Assembly (NCBI GenBank): GCA_018360145.1
Contig: SRPY01000005.1
Span: 62,001 to 126,000 of the forward strand
From: Claviceps africana
Lineage: Eukaryota > Ascomycota > Sordariomycetes > Hypocreales > Clavicipitaceae
Length of the DNA stretch: 64,000 nucleotides
Direction of reading: 5' to 3'
The position numbers were made by a program, and so were the translations under genes. Every line of letters starts with the position of its first letter. The stretch's first letter is position 1. The notes beneath the pieces are model-generated. The model made no database searches. It was not told the origin of the DNA and was given only the letters and a program-made list of their open reading frames with translations. This document shows, piece after piece, positions 13,607 to 27,655 of this stretch.

Positions 13607-16600
13607 GGTTTAGGGTATATAAGAGATAAGTTTATTCTAAATTGTTTATAGGTAGAAAGAAAATTATAAAACTATATATTATAGTAGACATTAGCTAGTC
13701 TATATATTAAGTAAAATAAAAATGTAAAATTATAGAAAACTATATATAGTGGTAAATATTAGCTATTTCTATATATTAAAGAAAAGAAAATTAATATATA
13801 GCATTATATATACCTTAAGAATCTTATTAAATAAAATAAAGAAGCGAGGTATAAAGCGTAAAATATATAATTAACTTATAAAAGAAAATAGTAATATCCT
13901 CCATTCTTATAGTATACTATATAGACTTTTATATGCTCTTTTTAAAGATAAGTAAAAATATAAAGGGAGATATTATATAAAAGTAAAGTTATAACCGCTG
14001 CCTCTTTTACACTATACCTATAATTATTATAGTATAGTTAAAGGCATTAATAGGTTAGTACTTTATAGGAAAAACAATTATTATATAAAAAGGTCTTCTT
14101 TCTCTTTTATATTAAAAAGGGCATTATTTTCTTTATTTTTATTAGTAGAGATATCTTTAAATATAGTGTATTCTATATTATAAACGCTATATTCTATATA
14201 GCTAAAGATATTTTATTCTTTAAGTTCTATTAATTCCGCTACCTAAAGCTATTAATTAATGCTAAAGTCTATTATAAAGCGTTTAAGGTCTTCTTTAAGA
14301 CCTATCTAAATATTATAGTCTATTAAATATAGGCTATATAGGTAAATAACTAATAAGCTTATCCCTTAAAAATAATTAAAATACTTAGTATAGTTATATT
14401 TATAAAGGTTAACACTAAAAATCCTCTTAACTTCTATAAGAAAATAGCCTAAAACTAAAGGAATAACTAGTAATTTATATATATAATATACAATTTCTAC
14501 ATAGAGTTACTTATAATTCTATTACTATTCTATAGCTACTATATAGATAATGTACTTTTTATATATATTAATTGCCTTTAAGGTGTTAATACTTACTATA
14601 TAGAGGCTATAATTAATTCACTCTTTAGTGAATTAAAGGGCTTATTTACCTATACTATAAATTATATAAAATTGCAATTTAGTTTAAGATCCTTAGTAGG
14701 TAAGTAGAGAATTAGTGCAAAATAGTAGGCGTTTATAAAAAGGAGTGTTATCTATAATTCAATTAATAGCGTTATAAAATTCTATAAAGGTAAGTTACTA
14801 AATCTATTTATATATAAAGTAATTATTTAAAAGGCAGGAGCGGATTTATATAAATATTATTATTTTAAATATATTACACTTATATTTAAAGAAGCCCTAC
14901 TTTATTTAAAGGGATCCTAGTCTGCCACTTTCTATACTTATAGCTTTAAAGCATTTATAGAAATATAGATATATTTAATAATTATTGCTTTCTTTAATAA
15001 GTTCCTTTAGGATATAGCAGTTAATATATTTTATAAAGCTATTAGTAATTAGACTTTATTATTTATTTTTAATAAGGATTTTTTTAGTAAAAGTAAAGAT
15101 ATTCTTTTAAAGCTAAACTAAAGCTTCTACACTAAGCTTAATAATATACTAATAGAACTTTTAAGTAATAGAGTATTAAGTCTATTAGTATTTTTCATAT
15201 AGGAATTAAATTTAGTTAAGTAGCTAAATTTAGTAAATATTACCTAAAAGTATATAGTCCTACCTCTATAAATAAGCTAGCTTATAAATAGTAAGGTCTT
15301 AATATTAAATTCTTTTATTATTATAGATTATTCTTAAAACTAAAGCACTTTACTTAGTAGCCTTACCTTTAGTAACTATAGTAGTAATACACTTAATATA
15401 TTACTATATAGTGTTATAGCTTTAATCTGCCTTTTAGTAAATAGTATTTTATTCCTTAGTTATTATTTTAGTATATAGGTTACGTTCCTACTATAAAAGT
15501 CTATAAAGCTTATAAAAAGATAAAAAGAAGTGTATATTTAAGCTAAAAGACATTAAAAGTAATTAAAGGGAATTATAAAAAGGTAATAAAGGAAAGGGTA
15601 AAGGAAAGGATAAAAGAAAAAGAAAAAAAGAGATAGTAATAAAGTAAAGGAAAAGAAATGTTAATTATAGTAAATAGCTAGTTAGTGTAGCTATAAGCTA
15701 AGTAAAAGAGGTAATTTACTTTATTCTTACCTTTACTAAGCTTAATATAGCTTTATAGACAATATATAGTATTTCTATTATAGATACGTTTATTTTTACT
15801 TTTACTAAGCTTAATATAGCTTTATAGGCAGTATATAGTATTTCTATTATAGGCACATTAAGGCTATAGAAGAGTATAGTTTTATAAAAGAAATATAGTA
15901 GCCTCCTAACTTAATAGAGTATTTAATAAAATTAAAGTAAGGGATTATTACAATAGCTAGGTCACTATATATCCTTATATATAAGGGTTATAGAGCATTT
16001 TATAGCTAGTTATAGTATTATAGCTTTATAGCTAATAAGGTCTTTACTAAAAGAAAGGCAGTTATTTATAAGTAAATATATTTCTTTATACTTTATTAAT
16101 CCTAGATTTCTATATACTATATTATTTAAATGCATTAAGGCGTTATAGTATAGCTTTTAAAACTTATAGGTTTTTATAAAAGGTACCTATTCCCCTCTTT
16201 TTATATTTAAATATACCTTAAAGGCTAGGGTAATAGTCTATAACACTAGTTTAGGATTTAATTAAGGTAATTCTTAGCTTAATAGCTACTATATTAGTAG
16301 TAAAGTCTACCTTTAAGCGCTTATAAATTCTTTATAAAAGATTATTATTATTAGCTTTATTAATATTAATAGGTTAAAAGCTAGTCCTTAAAGGCGCAGT
16401 TATAGGCTATAGTGTCTTTATAGCTTATATTTATAAACTTAATATATTAATATTTATATAAAGTTAGGTTTATGCCTTAGTATTATTAATAATACTAGTT
16501 TTCACTACTATTAAGTATAATGCTAGCTTTTTAATATTAATATTAATAAAGATAGTGTTTTTAAGTAAAGTAAACTAAAAGGTTTTATTAAAAGTAAGGC

Positions 16601-18900
16601 TATAAATATAAAGAAAGTTAAAGATTAAGGTAAAGAAAGCCTTTACTTTTCTTTATAAATATATTATAGCTTTACTATAGTTTTTTAAAGTTAATTTATT
16701 AGTTAAGCTAATAAATACTGCTATTATAGTAGTGTCTTCCCTTTTACAGTTATTCTCCTTTATTTTATAGATTTCCTCCTCTATTTTAATAAGTTTTTAA
16801 GTTAAGTTTTAAAACTTACTATTAAACTTTATAGAGTATTTAAATAATATAGCGCTAAGGATTTATATAAGATTAGCTCTTTATATTACAGTAAAGGAGC
16901 TTATAATAGTGCTATTAATATACCTTTAGCTATAAGTAAAGTAAATACTTAGGATTTTATAGTGGTTTAGTATCTATATTTTATAGTTTTTACCTTTAAT
17001 ACTGCCTTTAAAGTAATAGGTATAAACTACCTTTTTAAAGCTATTTTAAACGCTATAAATAAAGGGAAGTTTTAAAGATCTATATATTACACTACCTTTC
17101 TTTAATATTAAGTATATTACTTTTAAAGCCACTCTCTCTTTATTAATAATACTAAAGGTAATATAAAGGGTAGTTAGCTATAGTTTATATAAGCTATTAT
17201 TTTCTTTAATAAAAACTCTATTATTAATAATTATTACTCTTTATATAGTAAATTTCTAATTTATAAAGTGTAGAATATTCTTATAAAACTATTATTTCCT
17301 TATATTACTTTAACCCTAAAAGCGTTACTTTATATATAAAACTAAAAAGGGTTTGTAATTATTAGTAATTTTACTATTATTTATTAATAGATATTTACTA
17401 TAGTATTTTACCTTTAAGGCGTTCTATTTTAGGATTTTATTATTTACTATAATATATTTAATACTATTAGCTTTATTAAGTTAGTATAAATAGCTAAGGC
17501 TATAGTATTTCTAAATATATTTAAAGGTAGCTTTATTTATAAAGTACTTAGCTATTATTTTATTAAATTGCTATATTATAAGGTTTTAAGGTTAGGCTAA
17601 GTTAGTGGTTTCTTTATTAAAACCTAAGTTAAGCGTTTTTTTATTAAAGAAATTGTTATTATTTTAAAGTAAATTACTAAATAGTTTTTAGTATTTATTA
17701 TTAATTATAGCTATAGAGTTATTAAGTGTATAGAAGTTAGTAAGTAGTATATAAAGGTTAGTAATTATATTAAAAGTAGCTAAATAAGTATAGAAAGCTA
17801 TATTATAAATAATTAAGTTTATACTAAAAATATTAAATCTCTTTATATTAAAATTATATTCTTTTAACCTATTAGTATAGAGGAAGTTATTATTATATTC
17901 CTTAGGTTATATAAAACCTTATAAAGGATCTACTATTAAGGATTTGTTTATTGCTTCTATATAAAAGGATATTAAAGAGAGTTTGGGAGGCACTAAAGAG
18001 CTTATAGTAGCTATAGTTAATAAGTAGTTATTAGGGATATAAATAAGGAATTCTAAAAAGGCTTTTATAAAGCTTCTCTAAGCCTATTGCTACTTTTAAA
18101 TTAGGTTTTCTTAATTATTTACTATTATAAGTAAAGAATACCGTTATTTTTAATAGGTTTAAAGGATAATTTATAGTAATTAAAAGTAATTTTAGTAAAT
18201 ATAATTAGAAATAAGGAGAGGTAAGTAGGGAGTTAAATAAATAAAACGTAGGATTTAATTAAAAAAAGGGAATAATTAAGAAAGGTTATAGGGTTTTTTT
18301 AGTCTTTAATTATAGAGAAATAAGGTGAGTTTAAAGTAAAGTATATAAGTAAGGGACTATAGCCTAAAAGCTATAGTGTCTTATAAACGCTTATTAACTT
18401 ATAAAAGTCTTTAATCCCTTTTTTTAAGTACTTACTTAGTTTAGCTAGTTAATCTTAGTGTAGGGCAGGCTTAGTGCCCTTCCTTTACTGTTTTATTTTT
18501 TAGTTAATTAGGTGTTTTTAAAGGTATTCTTCCACTATCTTACTAGCGTTAACCTATATATCTTCTTTAAATATTTATTAATTATCCTTTACTATATATT
18601 CTTTCTATTAAATAAGAAATTTAAGTTTAGGTTCCTGCCCTTTTTTATAAAAAAAAACAAGCCTTATAGCTATTAATTCTCTTAATTTCCTAATAGTTTA
18701 CTTTAAAGCTTCCTTTAAAGGCTATTAAAGGTAGTGTAGTAGCTTGCCTTTAAAAAGGGTTACTTTTTTACTATAGTTTCTATAAATAAGCTACTAAAAC
18801 CATTAAATATATATAGAATCTAGCTAAGAAATTTAAGTAAAAAGAAAGTAATAAAATTTACTTTAATACTTTAAAAGGCTTAGCTCTCTAAGGTAATTAC
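13607..18900 (-). pseudogene. Post-integrase accessory region of the gypsy family (copy B)
   Basis: About 5 kb between integrase and the 3' LTR, conserved in all three long copies (copy A about 3,622-8,900; copy C about 47,000-51,188). Integrase C-terminus and a possible chromodomain would fill only part of it. It contains a 69-bp tandem duplication (see copy C, 48,989-49,126) that stays in frame on the sense strand. The sense frame in copy C has long runs between RIP-type stops, suggesting a former third ORF. I do not recognise the product. Confidence 0.5.
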
Positions 18901-19289
18901 TTTTTTTTAGATTTCTTTAAAAGCTTATATCTTAAATAAAGCTAAAGGTATACTATATTACTAACGTTAATATTTATTAGGTTATATTTAAAGTTATATT
19001 AGATTTTAGTAAGGTTAGCTACTATTATAATAGTGTGTTTTACTTTTTATTAATATAGATATTTAAGGACTATAAGGTTAGTGTCCTTTAAGTTAAAGCT
19101 AATATTTCCTTTACTATAAAGAAGGTTTATAACTAATAGTAGCTTATATTTAAGAACTAACTTATTAAGAGAATAACTAATAGCTATAGCTATTATATTA
19201 TTTAAGTAGTGCTATAGTGTAAAAAGGATATTAACCTATAATATATTAAGGTTAGTTATTATATAGAAGTAAATCGCTATTATTATAGT

Positions 19290-21150
19290 TTAGTTCTTTC
19301 TTTTAGCTAAACTATTAGTTTAAAGGTAGTATATAGTTAATATAAAGAGTTTAATGCTAAGAGTGTAGAATAGCACTTTCTATAAATTAAAGAGGAATTT
19401 AGGGTTATAATTACTAATAATTTCTTTAGGGAGGCCTTAATCTATAAGGTATAGCAATTAAAGTAGTAGTTTAGCCTAGATTTCTACTATATATATCTTA
19501 TACCTTAATATAAGGATAGTTTTCTTACTAAATAAGCAATTTATTAAGTATAAAACATTTAAAGTGTTAAATCCCTTAACTAACTACGCTATATTAATAG
19601 ACAGTTTCTTTAGTATATTAATAATAAAATCTAGGGATATTATATAAAAAGGAGTGGGCTTTGTTTATAAAGGGCGTATTTCGCTAGCAGCCTTACTTTA
19701 TAATATAGAATTCTCCTTATATATAGGGCAGTATATAATATAATTATAAATTTACTTACTTATATTTAGAAAAACTACTACTCTTAGCTCCTTAACTATA
19801 TAGCTAATACTAAAGTAGTAGCGGTTATTATAAATTATAGCTAAAATTTCCTCTATATAATTATAGAGTATATATAGCTAGTAATATCCTTTAAAGTCTT
19901 AATAGTATAATAATCTATTATTATAAAGGTCTTAGCTATATATTAGAATTTATAAGCAATAGCGGCTAAGTTATTGTTATTTTTAGCAGTAGTTTATAAT
20001 ACTTTATAAAGTATAGCTATACTTTAAGTTAGTATAGTACTCTATTAATATAGCTTCTTTAAGCTAAGAGTTTATTATAACTTCTACTATATAGTCTTTA
20101 TTAAAATATATATAGGTATTTAATTTATTAAAGGTACTGCTATTTACTACCTTTTAATAGCTAAGTTTAATAAAAAGTCTTAAAAGTATATTAAAGACTA
20201 TATTTAAAACTTTAGAAATATAAATTATATATAAGTTAAACTACAAAAGGTAGTTAGTAACTTTTACTAATTTAAGGTTAGCTTTATTAAGATCTATTAT
20301 TATAAGCAATATATAATAAATAATCCCTTTTACTAAAGTATAATCTATTATAATATTAATAGAAGTAAGGTTAAATTAGGCTATTTTATATAGTTTATAT
20401 ATTCTCTATATAATAGTAGTAACCTTTACTTTAGTTAAGCTATAGTGTTTTTTAATAATAGAGGTAAGTTATAAAAGAAAGGTAATAAACTATAACTTAT
20501 TACTATTAATATCCTTTTTAAAAATACTTATACTATTTTATTTTATATTAAATTAAAAAGTATATAAGCTAAACCCTTCTTTATATATATTAACCTTAAA
20601 GAAAAGCGGTTTCTTTAAATTATAATGCTAAAGAAGCACCTTTATATATAAAAGGTTATATAAGTTTTTAAAGGCTATAGTTTCCTCTTTAATAGATTTA
20701 AAGGTTTTAAACTTTACTATTTATTTTTAAGCTTACTTTAAAGAGCTAAGTAAAATTTTATTCCTTTCTTTAACTTTTTATAAAAGGCTTATTTTTTTAT
20801 TTTAAAGAGAGTAAATATAAATATTAAACTATAGTATATTAATATAAAGATAACCTACTATTTTAATTAAGGTTTTAAGGTTAGCTAATGTATTTAATAT
20901 TTATAAGCACTTAAAAGCCTTTACTTTATTATTTATATTAATAAAGCTATCTATATTAATAATAAACCTTAGTAGCTAAATAGAGGGATATTTAATAAAA
21001 GACTTACTAGCTAAGATATAAAGGTAAGCTTTATTAATAATATTAAAAACAATTTTAAAATAGCAAAGGTAGTCCTTAAAGGTATCTAAAAAAATTGTAA
21101 TATTATTAATATAAACCTAAATAAAGTTATAGTTATAAAATAAGTAATCT
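19290..21150 (-). pseudogene. Gypsy pol remnant (RT, RNase H, integrase) of copy B
   Basis: On the minus strand a relic of the reverse-transcriptase active site reads Val-Tyr-Ile-Asn-Asn (21,102-21,116), expected as Tyr-x-Asp-Asp before RIP, since GAC/GAT becomes AAT. It is followed by the thumb/RNase H region (about 20,300-20,480). An integrase core follows at about 19,300-19,480, with a recognisable GLPKEIIS..N.KFLFNL string and a degraded Tyr-Tyr-Pro..Thr-Asn block matching the YHPQTDGQ-type motif. Stops are TAA/TAG, the RIP products of CAA, CGA and TGG codons. The RT upstream boundary is not defined. Confidence 0.85.
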
Positions 21151-23574
21151 ATAAAGCGCTATATATATACTTATAAGTTCTTATACCTCTATATAATAAT
21201 GTAAAATACCTTTACGCCTCTTTTTAAAATAATTACTATTTAATTATAATAGTTTAAATACACTAAGAGCTAATTAAAAAAACCTATAGTATTTAAAAGG
21301 GTTTTCCACTTCTTTCTATAGGCATTATTTATAATATTACCTTAGTTAAATAATAGGTAGATATTTAGTATTATTATATAGTTAACTAGTTATATATCTA
21401 TAACTCTATATACCTTTATTACTTTACTAATTATTTATTAAATAATAAATCCTAAATATAGATAAAGAGCCTTTTCTTTACTACTTAAAAATAATATTTT
21501 ACTAACTTTATGCTTTTTATTTTAAATTTTATAGAATTTTTTATAATCCTTTTAGCTAAAGTTATAAACTTATAAAGGTTTAACCTTATTCTACTATTTA
21601 AGGATAAAGTTAATATATATCTTATCTTTATTAGCTATAGAGACTACCCCTTTATTTTAATAAATATTAAACTTATTAAAGAGTTTAATAAATTAAGTAG
21701 CTATATTAGTATTAAGGTTAGCTACTTTAATACTAAAGATATTATAAATAAATAAAATATTCTTAAAGTAGAAAATACTATATAATAGTATCTCTTTATT
21801 AATAGCTTTAAAGTTAAGGTCTTTATTATTTTTAAGGAGTTCTATATCTTTAACTTTAAAGGCTATAATATCTTTAAAATAGTTAAAAGTTAAGCTATTT
21901 AAAATAATAATATTGTCTCTATAGAAAGCTATAAATTAATAGATATTAAGGATAGTATAATAGAAACTAACTAAACTTACTACTTTAAGGGTTTCTAGCT
22001 ATTGTTTTATTTTAATATATAAAGGCTTATTAATATTATTATAAATAAAGAGTAGCTTCTTTTAACTCTATTAAATAAGAATATTAAAAATTTAATAGCA
22101 CTTTAAGTAGAAATAGTAAACGTTAGTTTTTTATTTATCTTAAAGGTCTTTCTACTTAATTAGTAAAATCCCTATAAAATATAAAGGGATTATTATAGTA
22201 TAGGCTGCTATAACCCTTTAAATTAATATTAGGTGTAGTATATAAAAGATTTATCCCTTTACTACTATACTGTAAATTATATAGAAAGTTACGCTAAAAT
22301 TAATAAAATTAATTTATATACTATAATTATATATAAATTTTATACTAATAAGTATTTAAGGTGTAAGGTTATTTATAATATCTATAATAACTATAAAGTA
22401 GCTAGAAACCTAAGTGCCTTTTATAGTGCTAGGAATGTAAAAGTTAAAAGTTACTATTTTAATAATAAAGAATAAGGAATTTACACTATTTACTATTTTA
22501 GGGCTTTAAGCGCCCTATTTAATATTATAGCTATTTTACTTAAGCTATTCTTTATTAACTAAGATAGAGGAGATTCTAGTATTTAAGTAAATTTTATATC
22601 CCTTACCTTTATTATTAAAATATATTAATATTTTAAAGTATATTAAAGCTTTTATTTTCCTATTAACTTTAAGCTACTTTAAGTAAATAACTACCTCTAT
22701 TACTTAGCTACTTATAATTCTACTATTAAGCTTTATAATTACTAAAGGTGCCTTAAAGTGGTTCCTTATATTAATGTAGGTAATATAAGCATTTATATAG
22801 TTATTATTTAGTTTTAAGGCTAATATAGGCGTCTTACTAAACGCTGCTATATTTATAGTTACTAAGAGATTATAAATTAAAAGGTTTAGCGCTTTAGTAA
22901 TAATAATTAAGGGTATTTTATAATAGTATAATAAGTTAGTAATAGTTAAGTATATATCTATAAAGTTTACTTTAATAAAATTAAACTATTTATTATTATC
23001 TTTATTAATAATTTCTCCTTCTTCTATAAAGTAGTACCCTAAGGCTTTAAGTTTAGCCTCTTTAGCTATAGAATTAAAACCCTTACTATTTATAATAAAA
23101 TATGCTAATTTACTGTTAGCTTTCTATTTTTAGTAAAAATTTAGGTTATATTTACTGCTAAATTATAGTTTACTTAGGCTAAACTATAGTAGCTATAGGT
23201 TAAGGCTATTTATTCCTACCTCTTTTAAAGGGGGTCCCTTTAAAGTAGCTAAAGTGCTTAGCTACTATTTATTTTAAAGAGGGCCACTATTATTTAAATA
23301 GAGGTAGAAATACCTCTTACGTAAATAGTTATATAGAGGTATATATTAATATCCTTAATTTAAATAATTATAATTTTATAAAGGATATTAAGTATTATAG
23401 TATTCTTACTATTATAGGCTATATCCTTAGTTTTAAAAACTATTATTACACTATTATAAGCTAAAAGTTTATTCTCTTAGGTTACCTTTAAGATTTTATT
23501 AATTCTAATAGATCTTTATATTATTATTAAGATATTTTAAATCCTTATCTTTATTAAATACTTCTATAGTTAAG

Positions 23575-25515
23575 TTAACGCTAATCTTTATTTTTATTTT
23601 CTTAGCCTTTTTATAGTTCTTAGCTTCTTAAAGTGCATTTTAAAGGTTATATCTTTTACTATTAATAAAGTTAATATATATATTATATTAATCTATTTCT
23701 AGTAGAGGAGGGCAGAGTTATTAAAGTTCTATATATAACTTAAAGTAAAGTTAAACTAATAGCTAAAAGTTATTAAATTTACTATTAGCCTATATATAAT
23801 AAAAAACCTTTACTATAAAGTCCTTAAAGGATATAATACTAACTATATTATCCTTAAAGAATTTAGCTTAATTAAGCTAAGCTATAGTATTTTAAACCTT
23901 AATGCTAAACTCCTTTTAAACTATATAAAAAACTAAGTTTAAATTACTAAAAATTATTATCTACTCTTAGTTATTAAAATACTATTTATATTAAGTTAGC
24001 GCTAGCCCTTTAAATAGGTATTAAATCTAGCATTAAATTTAATTTTAGTAATTTAGGGTTATATAACTATAGTAGTCCTTCACTACTTAAACCTAAAGAT
24101 CTATATTATTAAAAATAGCTACCTTTTCTTTATAGTAAATAGCTTTATTATTAATATCTTTAGGGTTAGTTTTAAGGTTAAAGTATTTAATATTCTCTAT
24201 TTTCTATAAGGTATTAAGATATCTATTATAGGTATTAAGTGCTAAGGTAAAGGTTCTTTAATACTTAACTATTATAGCTAGTTCTTTTATAATAAAAAGT
24301 AAAGGCTAACTATAGTGTATTAGTAAGTATTAAAAAGCTTATTTATTAAAGCGTTAACTTTATTCTTTAAGATATAGACTATATATATTAAGGTATTCTT
24401 AATTAAAGTCTACTATTAGTTAGTAGTTTAAGTAAGTCTCTTAATTTTAAAAGGAAGACACTAACCTTTTAGTGTTATTTATAGAAGCCTATTATAAAGG
24501 GTTTTCCTTATAGTTAGTTATTACTTTATTATAATAAATACCTAATCCTTTTTAAAGAGAAGCGCTAATTAATAGTAGTTTTATAAATTAAGATTTAAGG
24601 TTTTATTAGCTTAGTAAGTAGATATTTACTAAAGTGTATTAGTTTTTAACTTAAAATTCCGCTATTATACGCTAGAAATTCTCTATTATATTAGCGTTAG
24701 TTTATTTAATATAGAGGTTTTATTATTTAAATTTCTCTTTAAAAAAAGAGATTACCTTATTTTAAGAGATTTCTATAGAAGCTAGTTTTAGCTTAATAAA
24801 TATTAAAGCCTTCTTTTAAGCTTAACTAGTAAAGGCTAATATAGAATTAAAGGAAATTACTTAAGTATTTATATTTATATACCCTTCTTTAAAGAAAGAG
24901 CTATAGAGATTCTCTTTTAATAAAAGTAAGTTAAATCTTAGGGTCTTTAGCAGTTCTCTTTTATTAACGCTATAGTTATTCTTTATTAATATATTTTTTT
25001 ATTTAATTTAAAAGGTTTTTATAGAAAAAGGGGTGCTTAGCTTACTAATAAAGGAAAAGGCTTATAAAGAGTTTAAGGGACTGTTTTTTAGTTTAAAGAA
25101 ATTTAAAAGTCTAAACTTTTTTACTTAGTTTATTATTCTTTTTATAGCTTTTAGTTCTTTATTAATAAAAAGGCTATTTATAGGATTTTAATAGTAAGGT
25201 TAATTAACTTAAATAAGTTTAAGCTAGATTTATAGCTTACTATTTATAAATTAATATCTTATAAAAGTTTTAAGGTTCTTAATATCTTTTTAAGAGATAA
25301 AAGGTTTCTTATAATATTAAAACTCTAGAAACTCTTTATAAAATACTTAAAGTTAGTATATTTATTAAATTTAGTTTTAAGTAATTAAAGAGAGGCTTAG
25401 AGTTGCTAGCTTAATATTTTAAGCCTATTAGTTTTCTTTAGTTATTAATATATAAGTAGTTAGCTTTTATATTTATAATTTAGTGTATATAAAAGAAACA
25501 GTAATTACTACCACC
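23575..25515 (-). pseudogene. 5' leader/gag-position region of copy B
   Basis: About 1.94 kb next to the 5' LTR of copy B, repeated at 25,720-27,655 (copy A), inverted at 41,740-43,690 (copy C), and partly at 30,335-31,446 (copy D). Its position between 5' LTR and pol is where gag is expected. No CCHC knuckle or capsid motif can be read through the RIP damage, so the gag assignment is positional only. Confidence 0.5.
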
Positions 25516-25714
25516 TATTATATACTAAATATAGTATATAAAGCGTAGGCATTTGTAATTTATAGAATGCGTTATAAATAATTATAAGGGGAATTATAAA
25601 AGAGAATATATATAAGTTATAGATAGGTGTATAGTTGTATATAGTAATGAAGTTGTCTTTCTACTTATGTTATTGGGAATTCTCCTTTTATATAAGGAAT
25701 TCCGTCCCGTAACA
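25516..25714 (-). repeat. LTR, 5' LTR of copy B
   Basis: 199 bp. Here the inner end is the left one and is fully converted (TATTATATACTAAATATAG), whereas the outer right end keeps GGAATTCCGTCCCGTAACA. The adjoining internal bases, read on the minus strand (GGTGGTAGTAATTACTG), occupy the primer-binding-site position; the tRNA primer is not identified. Confidence 0.93.
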
Positions 25715-27655
25715 GTTAGTATTAATCTCTATTTTTATTTTCTTAGCCTTTCTATAGTTCTTAGCTTCCTAAAGTGCATCTTAAAGGTTATATTTTTTGC
25801 TATTAATAAGGTTAATATATATATTATATTAATTTATTTTTAGTAAAGGAGGGTAAAGTTATTAAAGTTTTATATATAACTTAAAGTAAAGTTAAACTAA
25901 TAGCTAAAAGTTATTAGATTTACTATTAGCCTATATATAATAGAAAACCTTTACTATAAAGTCTTTAAAGGATATAGTGCTAACTATATTATCTCTAAAG
26001 AATTTAGCTTAATTAAACTAAGCTATAGTGTTTTAAACCTTAATGCTAAACTCCTTTTAAACTATATAAAAAACTAAGTTTAAATTACTAAAAATTATTA
26101 TTTACTTTTAGTTATTAAAATGCTATTTATACTAAGTTAGTGCTAGCCTTTAAAATAAATATTAAATTTAGTGTTAAATTTAATTTTAATAATTTAAGGT
26201 TATATAACTATAATAGTCCTTTACTACTTAAACCTAAAGATTTATATTATTAAAAATAACTACCTTCCTTTTATAGTAAATAGCTTTACTATTAATATTT
26301 TTAAGGTTAGTTTTAAAGTTAAAGTACTTAATATCCTTTATTTTTTATAAGGTATTAAAATACCTATTATAGGTATTAAGTACTAAAGTAAAGGTTCTTT
26401 AGTACTTAACTATTATAGCTAGTTCTTCTATAATAAAAAGTAGAGGCTAATTATAGTATATTAATAAGTATTAAAAAGCTTATTTATTAAAGCATTAACT
26501 TTATTCTTTAAAATATAGAATATATATATTAAAGTATTTTTAGTTAAAGTCTACTATTAGTTAATAGTTTAAATAGGTCTTTTAATATTAAAAGGAAGAC
26601 GCTAACCTTTTAGCATTATTTATAGAAGCTTATTATAAAAGGTTTTCTTTATAGTTAGTTATTACGTTATTATAATAAATATTTAATTCTTTTTAAAGGG
26701 GAGTATTAGTTAATAGTAGTTTTATAAATTAAGATTTAAGGTTTTATTAGCTTAGTAAGCGGATATTTACTAAAGTGCATTAGTTTTTAATTTAAAATTC
26801 TGCTATTATACGCTAGAAATTCTCTATTATATTAGCGTTAGTTTATTTAATATAGAGGTTTTATTATTTAAATTTCTCTTTAAAAAAAAAGATTACTTTA
26901 TTTTAAAAGATTTCTATAAAAGCTAGTTTTAGCTTAATAAATATTAAAGCCTTCTTTTAAGCCTAGCTAATAAAGGCTAATATAGAATTAAAGGAAATTA
27001 CTTAAGTGTTTATATTTATATACCTTTCTTTAAAGGAAGAGCTATAGAGATTTTTTTTTAGTAAAAGTAAGTTAAATTTTAAGGTCTTTAGTAGTTCCTT
27101 TTTATTAATATTATAGTTATTCTTTATTAATATATCTTTTTATTTAATTTAAAAGGTTTTTATAAAAAAAAGGGTGCTTAGCTTATTAATAAAGAAAGAG
27201 GCTTATAGAGAGTTTAAGGGACTATTTTTTAGTTTAAAGAGATTAAAAGTCTAAACTTTTTTACTTAGTTTATTATTCTTTTTATAGCTTTTAGTTCTTT
27301 ATTAATAAAAGAGCTATTTATAGAATTTTAATAATAAAGTTAATTAATTTAAATAGGTTTAGGCTAAATCTATAGCTTATTATTTATAAATTAGTATTTT
27401 ATAAAAGTTTTAAGGTTTTTAGTGTCTTTTTAAAAGATAAAAGGTTTATTATAATATTAAAACTTTAGAAAATCTTTATAGAATACTTAGAGTTAGTGCG
27501 TTTATTAAATTTAGTTCTAAGTAATTAAAGAGAGGCTTAGAGTTACTAGCTTAATATTTTAAGCCTATTAGTTTTCTTTAGTTATTAATATATAAGCAGT
27601 TAGCTTTTATATTTATAATTTAATATATATAAAAGAAGCAGTAATTACTACCACC

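Larger units (their letters stand above)
13408..25714 (-). mobile_element. Gypsy LTR retrotransposon copy B (full-length, nested in A)
   Basis: The only full-length copy: 12,307 bp with 199-bp LTRs at 13,408-13,606 and 25,516-25,714, ends TGTTAC and GTAACA (TG..CA). It is bounded by GTTAG at 13,403-13,407 and 25,715-25,719, and the sequence on the two sides joins into the continuous internal sequence of copy A. Coding strand is minus: 5' LTR on the right, then gag-like leader, RT (YINN at 21,102-21,113), RNase H (about 20,300-20,480), integrase (about 19,290-19,690), then over 5 kb of extra sequence before the 3' LTR. Length is well above the 5.5-8 kb usual for fungal gypsy elements. RIP stops throughout make it inactive. 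Confidence 0.93.

Noticed and set aside
3423..23575. Tandem duplication of a 10-kb unit
   Set aside because: At first sight two 10-kb units follow each other, but GTTAG and GCTAC target duplications and the split 2-kb remainder at 25,720-27,854 show a nested insertion instead.
3423..25714. Coding strand plus for copies A and B
   Set aside because: RT and integrase relics read only on the minus strand there (and on the plus strand in inverted copy C), and the primer-binding-site position fits that orientation.
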